NCBI RefSeq assembly: GCF_026262505.1
Contig: NC_067206.1
Span: forward strand, 33,185,896 to 33,249,895
Direction of reading: 5' to 3'
Length of the DNA: 64,000 nt
From: Trichomonas vaginalis G3
Taxonomy: Eukaryota; Parabasalia; Trichomonadida; Trichomonadidae
In this document: positions 1 through 8,951 of the stretch, piece by piece
Layout: every line of letters begins with the position of its first letter
Numbering within the stretch: position 1 is the stretch's first letter
Made by a program: the position numbers and the translations under genes
The notes under the pieces: generated by a model
Database searches by the model: none
The model's input: only the letters and a program-made list of their open reading frames with translations
Told to the model about the DNA's origin: nothing

Positions 1-450
1 CGTCATACTCAGGAGTTTACGATATGAAACGACTTACAAACTACATTCTATCAAAACTTTCAAAATACCCCTTCAAAAAATATCCTTCAAACACTCTGCT
101 CGTTTGCGACGACTTCGCCGGAAAAGGTTTAGTGTCAAACCAGACTCACCATTAGCTAACATCATTACTAAAGTCAGACATTACCACTTAACTGTAGCAA
201 TACTTATGCAAACATGGGGTTTTTAGCTTTAAACATAAAACGTCTCATAACTGACTTCGTTATCTTTCAAGGTTTCTCACGTTATGATATTGAACTCATT
301 TGGAAACAGTCAGGTATAACATTACCTTTTGAAGAAATTTGGGAAGCATATAAGTCTCTCATCTCTCCTCGTTCATACCTTGAGATTCATATCATGACTA
401 ATACCATTAAAGTCAAAAATATTCCATGGGAACGACCAACATTGTTTTAA
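1..450 (+). pseudogene. Packaging ATPase (A32/FtsK-HerA type), 3' part, interrupted
   Basis: The first 450 bases encode the C-terminal part of the genome-packaging ATPase of element A. A Walker-B-like segment (LLVCDDFA) is visible and matches LLILDDFA in the ATPase of element B near 41290. Downstream residues also follow the element B order (hydrophobic strand, then FPGLSEDD-like against FQGFSRYD, then HTSF-like against PRSY). In viruses of this lineage the enzyme pumps DNA into preformed capsids. The 5' part with Walker A lies outside the window. The reading frame is not continuous, so this is a remnant. Confidence 0.75.
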
Positions 451-848
451 AGTTTAACCTTCAATTGACTGATGGTAAACAAATTCCATGCATCTCTGTC
501 GCCATTTCTGTTAATATTTTTGCTGTCATTCATATCATCCACTTCCCCATCCGTTAGCTTTTGAGGATATGCGTTAGAATAGCTGTTCTTAAATGAAGGC
601 TTTTCACCTTTGAGAGCATAAACTCTATAACTTTCTGCATACTTTATGTTTGAACCTCCTGAGCCATCATTGACATAAATTTTTATAGGCTTCCACCCTT
701 TGTTCATGTTCCTGCTTCTTCCCTTAGCTCTTTTGTTCAGTAGTTCTACATCTTTATACACAGCACCTGTCTCAGTGAATTCAACAATATTTTCATTCGT
801 TAGCTTTACATTCAAACCCTTGTCGAGTATATTGTTCATTTCATACAT
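447..848 (-). CDS. Hypothetical Polinton protein, 133 aa
   Basis: I do not recognise a family. The start at 848 (MYEMNN) is chosen over the longer open frame because the next gene starts divergently at 874, leaving a 25-bp shared promoter. The protein is polar with a basic middle (KRAKGRSRNMNKG) and an acidic tail, and shows no membrane segment. Its place, divergent from the gene at 874, is repeated in element B, where a minus-strand remnant at about 36780-37126 lies divergent from the homologous gene at 37145. The two may be homologous, but similarity by eye is weak. Confidence 0.55.
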   Translation of the reverse strand: MYEMNNILDKGLNVKLTNENIVEFTETGAVYKDVELLNKRAKGRSRNMNKGWKPIKIYVNDGSGGSNIKYAESYRVYALKGEKPSFKNSYSNAYPQKLTDGEVDDMNDSKNINRNGDRDAWNLFTISQLKVKL

Positions 849-873
849 ATAAAAGGTTTTTATTCTATATGAA

Positions 874-1484
874 ATGAGAAGCAAATCCATCTTAGCTGGT
901 GCCGTTAATGTTCCAATTGAACCAACATCAAATGTTGACTCACGAACGACAAACAATATTGTCATAAAGAACTATAGTTCAGAGTGTTTGAAAGAAAAAG
1001 AACCAGAACTTAAGTCGGTGAATTTAAACTCAGCTTCAAACGCTAACGCTACATCAGATGTTAAGTTAGAGTATCCACCACTGGACCAAATTCTTTCAAG
1101 AGAAGCCAACGACAACCCTTACACAAATGTTCAAACAAATCCTTCAGATAACGTAGACCATTACCTTCTTCAGTTATACCAAACAATTTACTCAAAGACG
1201 ATAAGAAGCTTTTGACAAATCTTATAAGCAAGAACCAAATAATTCTAACAAAGGAGGACCTTGAAAATGTTATACGAATAACAGGGAAACAATGTGTCAT
1301 TGACTATCTCGACCCTGAAATCGAATGCTGTGGTCAAACGCCAATATTCATGAAAATAGGTAACATCCGCATCATTGAAACACCAGGAACTACAGGAGTT
1401 GAGTTTAAGTATAAATATTCGAACGAGTATACAAAACTATCTACTGACTATAAGCTTTGTTTGAAATATGTTTTAGTAAATTAA
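874..1484 (+). pseudogene. Polinton protein related to the 193-aa gene at 37145, interrupted
   Basis: This is the element A counterpart of the gene at 37145-37726. Shared points are an N-terminal region with several SVxLNS-like stretches, a middle segment on hydrophobic residues about 80 from the end, the signature EIxCCG against DIACCG, and a C-terminal LK[FY][KS]Y...LCLKYV against LNLKYS...ISLKFI pattern. The function is unknown. It lies next to the penton-like gene in both elements, so a virion or assembly role is plausible but inferred only from neighbourhood. The frame is interrupted. Confidence 0.6.
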
Positions 1485-1493
1485 AGCAGTCAG

Positions 1494-1519
1494 GACCTTC
1501 GGTCTTGGCGCTTTGCGCC
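1494..1519. repeat. Double micro-hairpin H1
   Basis: Two adjacent hairpins, GACC-ttc-GGTC and GGCGC-ttt-GCGCC, separated by two bases. They lie just after the stop of the gene ending at 1484 and before the convergent gene ending at 1535. The unit belongs to a family of eight in element A. It could act at RNA 3' ends. Confidence 0.75.
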
Positions 1520-1534
1520 GTCAGTCAAAAAATT

Positions 1535-1777
1535 TCAAGTTAGCAATTTGTAATATCTATCCAAAACTTCTTCAACAGTATCGAACTCATCTTCATAATG
1601 CAAACCTAATCTTATTGACTTGGTGCAGTTTTCACTAACACAATATTTTTCTGTTCTCTTGACTGACATAACTAACTCATTTGTTTCATCAAACAGCAAC
1701 AACCAAAGTTCATGACCTAATACATAACATTCATACTTTATATTTTTAGCTCTGAGTTCTCTTGTAAGCTGTTGCAT
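1535..1777 (-). CDS. Hypothetical small Polinton protein, 80 aa
   Basis: An acidic protein of unknown family with an aromatic hydrophobic centre (LGHELWLLLFDE) and a C-terminal helix ending DRYYKLL. It follows the penton-like gene on the same strand and overlaps its end by 40 bases. No counterpart is obvious in element B. It could be an unrelated small gene or a trailing part of the neighbour. Confidence in a separate gene is moderate. Confidence 0.45.
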   Translation of the reverse strand: MQQLTRELRAKNIKYECYVLGHELWLLLFDETNELVMSVKRTEKYCVSENCTKSIRLGLHYEDEFDTVEEVLDRYYKLLT

Positions 1778-2501
1778 TTAATATTTTCTAAAAAGTCAAC
1801 TTCAACAGTCATTCGCACTGGTGCCTTCAGTTCTACAGGCTCTCCTTGAAAGTCAACAAGTCTGAATTGCATGTCTTTCAAATTATGAGGACTAATGCGA
1901 ACCCATTTACCTAAATGAGTTGCTATGACAGGAACGTTTGGAATGAACATTGAATTGACTGCATAACAGAAGGATTTATATTCTACTGAACCTTTACTAT
2001 TAACTCCTGAAATGCCTGTGACATTAGCTATTTTAGACTCAATGTATAAACAATTACCATAACATACGTATGGAACAGATTTCATCTCAATCGTTTTGTC
2101 AACACTTTTCAAAGGAAATGTCATATGGTATGCTCCCAGAAGCAATTGAACTCTATGACTCATTCTTGGTATCTTAAACTCTTTCTCGCTGCTGAACTTC
2201 AATGTTCCCTCAGAAGAGAGTTCGACATCTATGTTGTCAATAGTTTCTTCATTTATGAGAGTATCTATGACTCCAGCAATTTTATCTATTCTATACCAGC
2301 TCTGTTAGGAAATGTTATAACACTTCTTTTGTCATCTATTTCAATCTCTATGAAATCTGTTTCATCTGTTATGACAAAAGTTGCGATAGTATTGAAGTCA
2401 ACAACTCTGAAAGCAAGCGCTTCATTCTGAAGACCTAAGTTTGTTTGTAGCTTTACTGTCCCGTATTCGTTTGGGTCTGTACTTTGCAAATAGAACAACA
2501 T
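1738..2501 (-). pseudogene. Minor capsid (penton-like) protein, interrupted
   Basis: Matches the gene at 37732-38528 of element B in order and in residues. The first part (VKLQTNLG..ALAFRVVDF) corresponds to CKLTLNTM..ACFALLTPE. The last part (QFRLVDFQGEPVELKAPVRMTVEV) corresponds to NLTLVDANFVPVKLLCPMYLSM. The ending, a LVDxxxxPVxL strand then a short strand, is typical of Polinton and virophage minor capsid proteins with a single jelly roll that form capsid vertices. It is transcribed away from the fibre gene at 2519, with a 17-bp gap. The reading frame is interrupted. Confidence 0.6.
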
Positions 2502-2518
2502 TTTATTCTCATTAAAAT

Positions 2519-5386
2519 ATGACTATTGCTGCATATGCGTATGAAACAAATGAAGCAAGAAGAGCACATGAACTAGTAAACGAAAACTCAACTTTAACCA
2601 TTGAAGGCAATGATTTAGTCATTGACGATGGAAAAACTAAAAAAGTCATTGATTTCGATACTTTTAACACTTATGACCCATTCATTACAACAAGCAAGGT
2701 TCCCATCATAAATGATGGAACGGTGCAATATATAAATTCTACAGTAGATGCCTCATTAGTGAAAGTATTAAATGTTCTCATTGAATTGTTAAAGAGCTTT
2801 CGATTTGACGACAACATTAAATGCCTAAAGAATTTAGTCATGAATGAGAAACAAATTCTCGGCGTTGCTGGTAGCAGTAATGATGTACACCTTATGACAT
2901 TAGAATATTATAACGAACATAAAGATGAACTGAAAGGAGAGAAGGGTGACACCGGACCTCAAGGACCACAAGGAATACAAGGACCTCAAGGCGAAAACGG
3001 TTTGGATGGTGAAGATGGAAAGGATGGAAAAACTGCTAAATCATGGATATGGAACCTTATAAATACTGGTTTAACAGCTGCTTCATATGGAGTTCTTCAA
3101 TACCAAATCGGAAAGATATGGGCAGTACTTGGTGAAGAAGTTTTAGATGACGTTAAAAATGCTTTGAACTTCATTTCAAATGGTTCGGATACTATTAAAA
3201 CTTTATCTGGTTGGATGCAAGAAACAAGGAGTCAAATAGATACTGTAAGACGTATAGCAAACAATGCACGTACGGGATTGGATACTTTACGAGAAGCACA
3301 AAATACACTAAAGGAAGCAAATGATATTCTTGGCTCAGTATCAGACATGCATGAAGATTGGCTTAAAGGTATTGACAAATCTTTAAAAAATCACAGTCAG
3401 TCTATTGCTGACTACAAGAAAAGTATAGATTTTTTACATAGTGCTATGGACGTACATGATGGAAGCATAAGGAACTTACTTAATGCTAACAATAACTTAC
3501 CAGGAACTATTAAAGCATTTATAAAGTCCTTTGTAAAACCTGGTGCTCTAACATTTAGGTCTTTGAGAGCAAGAGCATTGAAGTCAAGAGATGCAGAAAC
3601 TCCAACAGAACCTACAGAAGGAACTGAAACAACAGAAACTCCAGAAGAACCACCAAAACCAACAGCTAATGAAATATTGTTCGAATATTTTCCAAGGTAC
3701 TCTGTTCTCATTGCATACATTCAAGAAATACTTAAGAAAGCAGACTTGACTTTAGGAGATGATGAAAGTTCTGTATATCTTTCGTTCCAGTTTCAAATAG
3801 CAGAACTTTTGAGACAGATATGCTTAATGTATGACAACATCTCTGATTTCACAAGATATGATGACGACCATGACCCCGAACACGGTGAAGAAGAAGTTTT
3901 ACAAACATCCATTAAGACAGGAAAGGTTTTAACTCAAAGTCTCATTATTGACACCAAAGATGGCGAAGTGGACGTTCTTCAAGAGCTGAAGAAAAATACT
4001 TCTTCGGGAGGTGGTGGTAGGCATGAACTTGAAATAAATGAGATAGAAGAGAAATTAGCCGAAAAAGCAGATAAAAACCATGTTCATTATATAAGTTCAG
4101 ACGAACAGATTATAACGGACTACCATGGATATTTAACACAGGATGAACAAATAAGCACTGAAGATGTTAATGAAAGAAGATATAAATTCATTCGTGCTAA
4201 AGGTTATGACATACACTGTACTGTACAGTATGACACAGGTAAAGCACCAGAAGCATTTGGTTATAACAATGAAATTTATGCTTCATACTTCTTTGTTAAC
4301 GGTGTATTAGTTGAACCAAGATTTACATTGAGAGTTAAGGCAAAAATAACTTTTGAAGATGCTATTAAAAGTAAAGCTGACAAAGATGAACTTGACGCAA
4401 CGAACAAAGTTTTGAAATCTCATAAACACAATATCTCCGATATAAATGAACTTCAAGCTACATTAAATAGTAAAGCTGACAAGAACCATACACATGAATC
4501 CTTCACTACTGTTAGAGCAGACGACATAATATTGAACTATACCCTTGGTTCAAGTGCACCTTTAGAGAATCCAAGTACAAGCGTAAAAGATACACTAAAC
4601 TCCTTAAATAGTAAATGTATGAACATTGAAGGTCATGTCAGAAACTTTGAAACACATGAACTACCAGCAATGTTAGATAAAAAAGCAGATAAAGAACATA
4701 CACATAACTCCTTCTCAACTGTTGCTATAGAAAGTATTGAAGGAACGGTTGGCGGAACTGGTGGGGATGCATTATATTATAAACCTCCTAACTTTCCACA
4801 AGGTTTAACATCGAATGAAAACATAACAACGAAGAAAGAAATTAGCTGTAAAAATGTTTATGTCATGGATGATGAAAATAATGTTAAATTCACTGCTCAA
4901 GATTTATATGATAAGAAAGCAGACAAAACAGAGCTTCAAACATTAAAGACTGAAATACTTCAAACATTATATCCTATAGGCTCTATTTATACGTCAATGA
5001 ACTCAACAAATCCAGCAAGTGTTTTAGGTTTTGGTACATGGCAGCAGATTGTAGACAAATTCTTATACTGTGCTAACTCTTCAAAGCAAACAGGAGGTTC
5101 GAAGAAAATTACTGAAGCAAACTTACCTGCGCACACTCATACAGGAACTACAAACTTTTCTGGCGACCATAGCCACTCATTAAGAGACCACCCATTATAC
5201 AACTCAGACTATAAAGCTGGCAATGATGTTTTATCTCCATCTTATAACAATTCAGCAAAAAAGACTTTTCGACCAACTGAACCAGGAGGAAATCATTCAC
5301 ACACTTTCACAACAAATCCAACAGGCTCGGGTGAAGATTATATGCCACCATTTATGACGGTTTATGCATGGTACCGCGTTCAATGA
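2519..5386 (+). CDS. Large fibre protein: collagen repeats plus phage tail-collar-like tip, 955 aa
   Basis: Likely a trimeric virion fibre for attachment. Residues about 140-171 are collagen Gly-X-Y triplets (GEKGDTGPQGPQG). Residues about 175-330 are helical with heptads. Residues about 360-382 are a Thr/Pro/Glu linker. After that come several KADKxHTH units, as in trimeric phage fibres. From about residue 818 the tip begins YPIGSIYTSMN and contains ANLPAHTH and a final YMPPFMTVYAWYR, the pattern of phage tail-collar and short-tail-fibre receptor-binding domains. The tip is almost the same as in the element B fibre (51609-53006). The ATG at 2519 follows a TTTTATTC-type promoter shared with the divergent penton-like gene. 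Confidence 0.85.
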   Translation: MTIAAYAYETNEARRAHELVNENSTLTIEGNDLVIDDGKTKKVIDFDTFNTYDPFITTSKVPIINDGTVQYINSTVDASLVKVLNVLIELLKSFRFDDNIKCLKNLVMNEKQILGVAGSSNDVHLMTLEYYNEHKDELKGEKGDTGPQGPQGIQGPQGENGLDGEDGKDGKTAKSWIWNLINTGLTAASYGVLQYQIGKIWAVLGEEVLDDVKNALNFISNGSDTIKTLSGWMQETRSQIDTVRRIANNARTGLDTLREAQNTLKEANDILGSVSDMHEDWLKGIDKSLKNHSQSIADYKKSIDFLHSAMDVHDGSIRNLLNANNNLPGTIKAFIKSFVKPGALTFRSLRARALKSRDAETPTEPTEGTETTETPEEPPKPTANEILFEYFPRYSVLIAYIQEILKKADLTLGDDESSVYLSFQFQIAELLRQICLMYDNISDFTRYDDDHDPEHGEEEVLQTSIKTGKVLTQSLIIDTKDGEVDVLQELKKNTSSGGGGRHELEINEIEEKLAEKADKNHVHYISSDEQIITDYHGYLTQDEQISTEDVNERRYKFIRAKGYDIHCTVQYDTGKAPEAFGYNNEIYASYFFVNGVLVEPRFTLRVKAKITFEDAIKSKADKDELDATNKVLKSHKHNISDINELQATLNSKADKNHTHESFTTVRADDIILNYTLGSSAPLENPSTSVKDTLNSLNSKCMNIEGHVRNFETHELPAMLDKKADKEHTHNSFSTVAIESIEGTVGGTGGDALYYKPPNFPQGLTSNENITTKKEISCKNVYVMDDENNVKFTAQDLYDKKADKTELQTLKTEILQTLYPIGSIYTSMNSTNPASVLGFGTWQQIVDKFLYCANSSKQTGGSKKITEANLPAHTHTGTTNFSGDHSHSLRDHPLYNSDYKAGNDVLSPSYNNSAKKTFRPTEPGGNHSHTFTTNPTGSGEDYMPPFMTVYAWYRVQ

Positions 5387-5420
5387 ACGCGCTTGAGCCT
5401 AGACCCTTTGGGTCAAGGCT
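5376..5420. repeat. Hairpins H2 over the fibre stop codon
   Basis: Three paired stems: GCGTT-caatg-AACGC spans the fibre stop codon, then AGCCT-a-GACCC-ttt-GGGTC-a-AGGCT forms a nested hairpin with one bulged base on each side. Placement at a gene end suggests a role in RNA end formation. Confidence 0.75.
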
Positions 5421-5454
5421 TACCGTCTTGAATAAAATCTTTAACTTTACATAA

Positions 5455-6540
5455 ATGAGCTTGAAAGAAGTATTCGAACAACATCCATGGAGGTCATTTA
5501 AGAAGTTCAATGAAGCTGCAAAGAGTTGGGGATTTACTAACAGAGCTGAAGTGAAAAGGTTCTTTGACAAAAATGTTGTACATCAAACAAAAATAAACCC
5601 TTACGACTACTTTTTACCAATTTACTCCAACACTCCTGACGCATACCAATTTGACACTCTCATTCAAAGCAGAAAAGGAGGACATAAACCATTCCTCATC
5701 TTCATTAATGTTAACACTCGTAAAGCATATGCATATCCAATGAAAAATAAAGGAACTCGTGAAGTGTTAAGAGTTTTACAAAAGTTTGTAGCAGAACATA
5801 ACCCAAGTACTTTAACATCAGACCAAGACGGTGCATACCTCAGCAATGAAATCACAGAATTTCTCATTAAGCATAACATAACTCACTACACTACCGAAGA
5901 CCATAACCATAACATACTCGGCATCATAAACCGCTTCATAAGGACTCTCAGAGATTTAAATCAAGAGCGAGACTTTACCGAAGAAACAATGAAACATTTT
6001 CTCGAAATATATAATTCCTCAACACATTCTACAACAGGACATACACCAAATTCAATGACACAACAACAAGAAGAAAAGTATATACAAAAGAAACGAAGCC
6101 AAACACAAAATATCAGAAATTCAACACAATTTACCCTCATTCCTGGTACAAAAGTTCGTGTAGTTCTTGACGACAAACCGTTGACAAAGAAACGTTTAAG
6201 GTTAAGTCGAAATTATTATATCGTAGACTCTACGCAAGGTAATGGATATCTTATAAAAGCTGCTGACGACTCCATTGCATTTTACCCTCGACATAAATTA
6301 GTCGAAAGTAGTAATGGCAAACTTGCTGAAACCATTGACGAAGCAAAACGAGGAGTGGTTATTGAAATACTTGGCTACATCATAAACGATGACACTTATA
6401 AAGTAAGATATGAGGAAGGCGTTGAAGATGTTATACCATCTAAGAACTTGAGAGAATCTAAACCAACTCATCTGGGACCATTAGAGCGGGAGTACTGGAA
6501 AGATAAAAACATGCCAGAAAGAATAAGAAAATTCTTCTAA
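5455..6540 (+). CDS. Polinton integrase (retroviral rve/DDE superfamily), 361 aa
   Basis: Catalyses insertion of the element into host DNA. Residues 45-200 form the RNase-H-like core. FDTLIQ gives the first acidic position, a hydrophobic strand FLIFINVNTRKAYAYP follows, LTSDQDGAYLS gives the second, and an LGIINRFIRTLRDLN helix completes the fold. Residues about 225-300 resemble the SH3/chromo-like C-terminal part (GTKVRVVL, YYIVDSTQGNGYLIKA). Element B has a homologue at 50654-51612 with the same LTSD and LRDLNQ segments. Start 5455 is the first ATG after the hairpin block. Confidence 0.88.
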   Translation: MSLKEVFEQHPWRSFKKFNEAAKSWGFTNRAEVKRFFDKNVVHQTKINPYDYFLPIYSNTPDAYQFDTLIQSRKGGHKPFLIFINVNTRKAYAYPMKNKGTREVLRVLQKFVAEHNPSTLTSDQDGAYLSNEITEFLIKHNITHYTTEDHNHNILGIINRFIRTLRDLNQERDFTEETMKHFLEIYNSSTHSTTGHTPNSMTQQQEEKYIQKKRSQTQNIRNSTQFTLIPGTKVRVVLDDKPLTKKRLRLSRNYYIVDSTQGNGYLIKAADDSIAFYPRHKLVESSNGKLAETIDEAKRGVVIEILGYIINDDTYKVRYEEGVEDVIPSKNLRESKPTHLGPLEREYWKDKNMPERIRKFF

Positions 6541-6621
6541 ACTTTTTCATTAGATGTAAATCAGACATGAACGAGAACAGTCATGATATCATTAATGGTA
6601 CCATTTATTTTAACATAAAGA

Positions 6622-6647
6622 CGCAAAGCGGCGGGGCATAGCCCATG
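6622..6647. repeat. Double micro-hairpin H3
   Basis: CGC-aaa-GCG followed by GGGC-ata-GCCC and then CATG, between the integrase stop and the next palindromic unit. It has the same two-stem layout as the copies at 10801, 14620 and 16016. Confidence 0.7.
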
Positions 6648-6662
6648 AACAAAAATAATTTT

Positions 6663-6711
6663 TAGGGTAGATGGGTATATCTAACCTCATTTCTACCCTC
6701 ATTTCTACCCT
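6663..6711. repeat. GGGTAGA palindromic unit, copy 1
   Basis: A long imperfect palindrome with outer AGGGTAGA / TCTACCCT arms and a central GGGTATATCTAACC. It lies between integrase and KilA-N genes. A second TTTCTACCC arm is repeated in tandem. Nine units occur in the two elements. Confidence 0.85.
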
Positions 6712-6713
6712 CT

Positions 6714-6740
6714 GCCGCTAAGCGGCGAGACCCAAAGGTC
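6714..6740. repeat. Double micro-hairpin H4
   Basis: GCCGC-taa-GCGGC then GACC-caaa-GGTC, directly between palindromic unit 1 and promoter repeat 1. Same family as H1. Confidence 0.75.
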
Positions 6741-6827
6741 TTGAATTTTCATGAATTTCGTTAAGATAGAAAAAATAAAGTTAGTTTTATTTTTATTTAT
6801 TTTTTTATTTTGTATGTAAGAACAGAA
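6741..6827 (+). promoter_or_regulatory. Shared upstream region, copy 1 (before KilA-N gene)
   Basis: A region of about 85 bp beginning TTGAATTTTCATGAATTTC and running through AAAAATAAAGTTAG into a T-rich stretch that ends TTTTGTATGTAAG. It recurs nearly unchanged before the genes at 7668 and 8952. Only the untranslated part is shared, so the true start is the ATG at 6828. Confidence 0.8.
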
Positions 6828-7493
6828 ATGTCAGTCGAAGCAAAAACATTCACGAACAAATCTAATGGCGAAACATTCACAAAAGGCACTTATAACGGTA
6901 TTGAAGTCTTACATAGAGACAAGGATGGTTACATTAATGCAACAAAGATGGCAAGAGAAGCGGGAAGGTTAAACCATTTAAACAGATTTCTCAATAGTGC
7001 TAAAATGCAGGAAATTCTTGAGTTTTGGTTGAAAGAATACGGTCGAGCCAAAAGTGGCTCGACCTCAAAACAAGCATTTTATGAGCTTACTAAGGGTGTT
7101 ATAAATGAATTCAAAGGTATTTACATACATCCTGACCTCGTTCATTTTGTTGCTGAATGGTGCTCTGTAAAGTATGTATTTTATGTCAAAGATATTATGG
7201 ACTCCATAGACAAGAAAGTTCATGAGAAATTAGATGAAGAAGAACTCGAAGATACAGTAGAGAATGCAAAACATTTGTTTGAAGAAGAAGTTAGAAAAAT
7301 GCATGAAAAACAATTAGAACATGAACGTGAGATATGTTATGGTTATAGAGATTCTCCATACGAACTAGACCAATGGAAACAAGAAGATTTAAAGAGAGAA
7401 TTTAGAGAATATGAACTCGCTAAGATAGCATTAGAAGCTGCAGAAAAGAAGTTAAAAGTTTGGGGTCGTTTTGTACAAAAATATTGTGAGTAA
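6828..7493 (+). CDS. KilA-N domain DNA-binding protein, 221 aa
   Basis: Residues about 18-125 carry the KilA-N fold, a small DNA-binding domain found in phages and large DNA viruses. Diagnostic stretches are RDKDGYINATKMAREAG, then LNRFLNS, then GIYIHPDLVHFVAEWCSVKYV, which corresponds to the usual G-T[YW]-V-H-x-x-L-A motif. The rest is a charged coiled-coil (DEEELEDTVENA onward). The start at 6828 is chosen because the open frame before it consists of the repeated promoter. It is first in a run of three accessory genes with the same upstream repeat. A regulatory role is inferred from the domain. Confidence 0.85.
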   Translation: MSVEAKTFTNKSNGETFTKGTYNGIEVLHRDKDGYINATKMAREAGRLNHLNRFLNSAKMQEILEFWLKEYGRAKSGSTSKQAFYELTKGVINEFKGIYIHPDLVHFVAEWCSVKYVFYVKDIMDSIDKKVHEKLDEEELEDTVENAKHLFEEEVRKMHEKQLEHEREICYGYRDSPYELDQWKQEDLKREFREYELAKIALEAAEKKLKVWGRFVQKYCE

Positions 7494-7533
7494 ATGAACC
7501 ATTTATTTTTATTGAATTCACCAAAAATAATGT

Positions 7534-7583
7534 TTAGGGTAGATGGTTAGATCTAACCTCATTTCTACCCTCATTTCTACCCT
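7534..7583. repeat. GGGTAGA palindromic unit, copy 2
   Basis: Arms TAGGGTAGA and TCTACCCT around a perfect 14-base palindrome GGTTAGATCTAACC, 40 bp after the KilA-N stop. A GAATTCA box lies just before it at 7514, as in other copies. Confidence 0.85.
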
Positions 7584-7667
7584 CTTGAATTTTCATGAAT
7601 TTCCTTAAGACAGAAAAAATAAAGTTAGTTTTATTTTTATTTATTTTTTTTATTTTGTATAAAAGAT
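7584..7667 (+). promoter_or_regulatory. Shared upstream region, copy 2
   Basis: Almost identical to 6741-6827, including the TCATGAATTTC and AAAAATAAAGTTAG segments and the T-rich run. It directly precedes the ATG at 7668. Confidence 0.8.
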
Positions 7668-8608
7668 ATGATTTCAACAATTGGCACAACAACAATTCAA
7701 ACAACAACAGCACCAAACTCGTTCGTCATGAATCCTACGTCAATGTTAGTAGAAATGAAAAACTTCATTCCTTCTTCATATAGTTTTGTAACAGAAATAC
7801 AAAGAATAAAGCAAGAACTTTTAACAAGTAATTTAGACTGTACCGCACAGGATGAAGAAAATGAAGAATATCTTTATGACATGCAGGACATTATTGACCA
7901 TTTACCCAAATTGCCTGAAATCCAACAACAAAAGCTCACTATTCCTGAATTCGATGAAATTGAAGTTAAAGTTAGTGATTCTGCAGAAATAAAGAAGTTC
8001 ATACGTAAAGTAAACTATGAGTTTCTAGGATATCATTGCAACCATAAAGTTATGGACAAAGATTGCGACATGGTATATAAGAACATCTCTGACATATATA
8101 AATCGGGGAGTTTAAGACATACGACAACTTTGTTTCATTAGTTGCAAAATGTGTATGGCAGATAAGAGATAAAGATAGAAGAGGTAAGGTATGGCATGAA
8201 CAGATAAAACCAACTGCTTCAGATTTAAAGAAAACCATTGACGCCTTAGTTGTTTTAGCAGGTAGGGTTTCAGAATATAACGAAAAAATGGATCCTCAGT
8301 GTTCGAAATGTAAAGCAGCAATTAGGAAATATAACTATTCAGTAAAAGAGATAGAAAGAATGAGAAACGACTATGCAGATTTAAAGAGGGAGGCAGAGAA
8401 GCCGGTAGAAGATAAAATGGACATGTTAGCATTTCTGAACAAAAACTATCCAACTGCTGACGATTTCCTTCTATCTGATGTCAAGAAGAAGTATAAAGAA
8501 ACTTTCGGCCTTGTTAAAATTTTTGATATCCTCAGCGAAGAAATAGAAGCTACAAAAATATTTAAAATTTCACGAATTCATAACGTATATCATGTGAAAC
8601 GTTTATAA
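7668..8608 (+). pseudogene. Accessory cassette protein (homologue of 41867-42781), interrupted
   Basis: The same protein as the open 304-residue gene on the minus strand of element B: shared APNS[FL]VMNPTSMLVEMK start, a helical body, a CSKCKAA metal-binding-like pair of cysteines, and the end SRIHNVYHVKRL. The function is unknown. The KilA-N-like neighbours suggest a DNA-related accessory role. The frame here is interrupted. The 3' end of the gene is present a second time downstream (near 8760), next to palindromic unit 4. Confidence 0.75.
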
Positions 8609-8615
8609 AATAACT

Positions 8616-8662
8616 GGGGTAGAAATGAGGGTAGATATCGGGTTAGATCTAACCTTCTACCC
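8616..8662. repeat. GGGTAGA palindromic unit, copy 3
   Basis: GGGTAGAA and TTCTACCC arms around GGTTAGATCTAACC, eight bases after the stop of the gene ending at 8608. A GAATTCAGCA box follows. The next unit starts 178 bp later, and the whole interval forms a direct repeat. Confidence 0.85.
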
Positions 8663-8793
8663 TAAAATATATTTTTATTGAATTCAGCAACAAAATTCTG
8701 AGTAAAATAATTTTTAGGGCACGTGTCAAACCGTTGAGTTTTCACAAAATTCCAAAAATAACGTTTACCATGTAAAACGTTTATAAAATAACT

Positions 8794-8840
8794 GGGGTAG
8801 AAATGAGGGTAGATATCGGGTTAGATCTAACCTTCTACCC
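8794..8840. repeat. GGGTAGA palindromic unit, copy 4
   Basis: Same sequence as copy 3, preceded by a second copy of the last codons of the cassette gene (encoding NVYHVKRL and stop). The same arrangement, inverted, is at 41690-41890 in element B. Confidence 0.85.
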
Positions 8841-8874
8841 TAAAATATATTTTTATTGAATTCAGCACAAAAAT

Positions 8875-8951
8875 AATGAATTTCCTTAAGATAGAAAAAA
8901 TAAAGTTAGTTTTATTTTTATTTATTTTTTATTTTGTATGTAAAGACAGTA
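8875..8951 (+). promoter_or_regulatory. Shared upstream region, copy 3
   Basis: Third copy of the upstream repeat (AATGAATTTCC through the T-rich run to TTTTGTATGTAA). The frame before 8952 encodes the same MYV-like peptide as before the KilA-N gene, which is only the repeat. Confidence 0.8.

Noticed and set aside
3412-3720. Minus-strand 102-codon frame within the fibre gene
   Set aside because: The Val/Ser/Gly run is the antisense of the Thr/Glu/Pro linker of the fibre.
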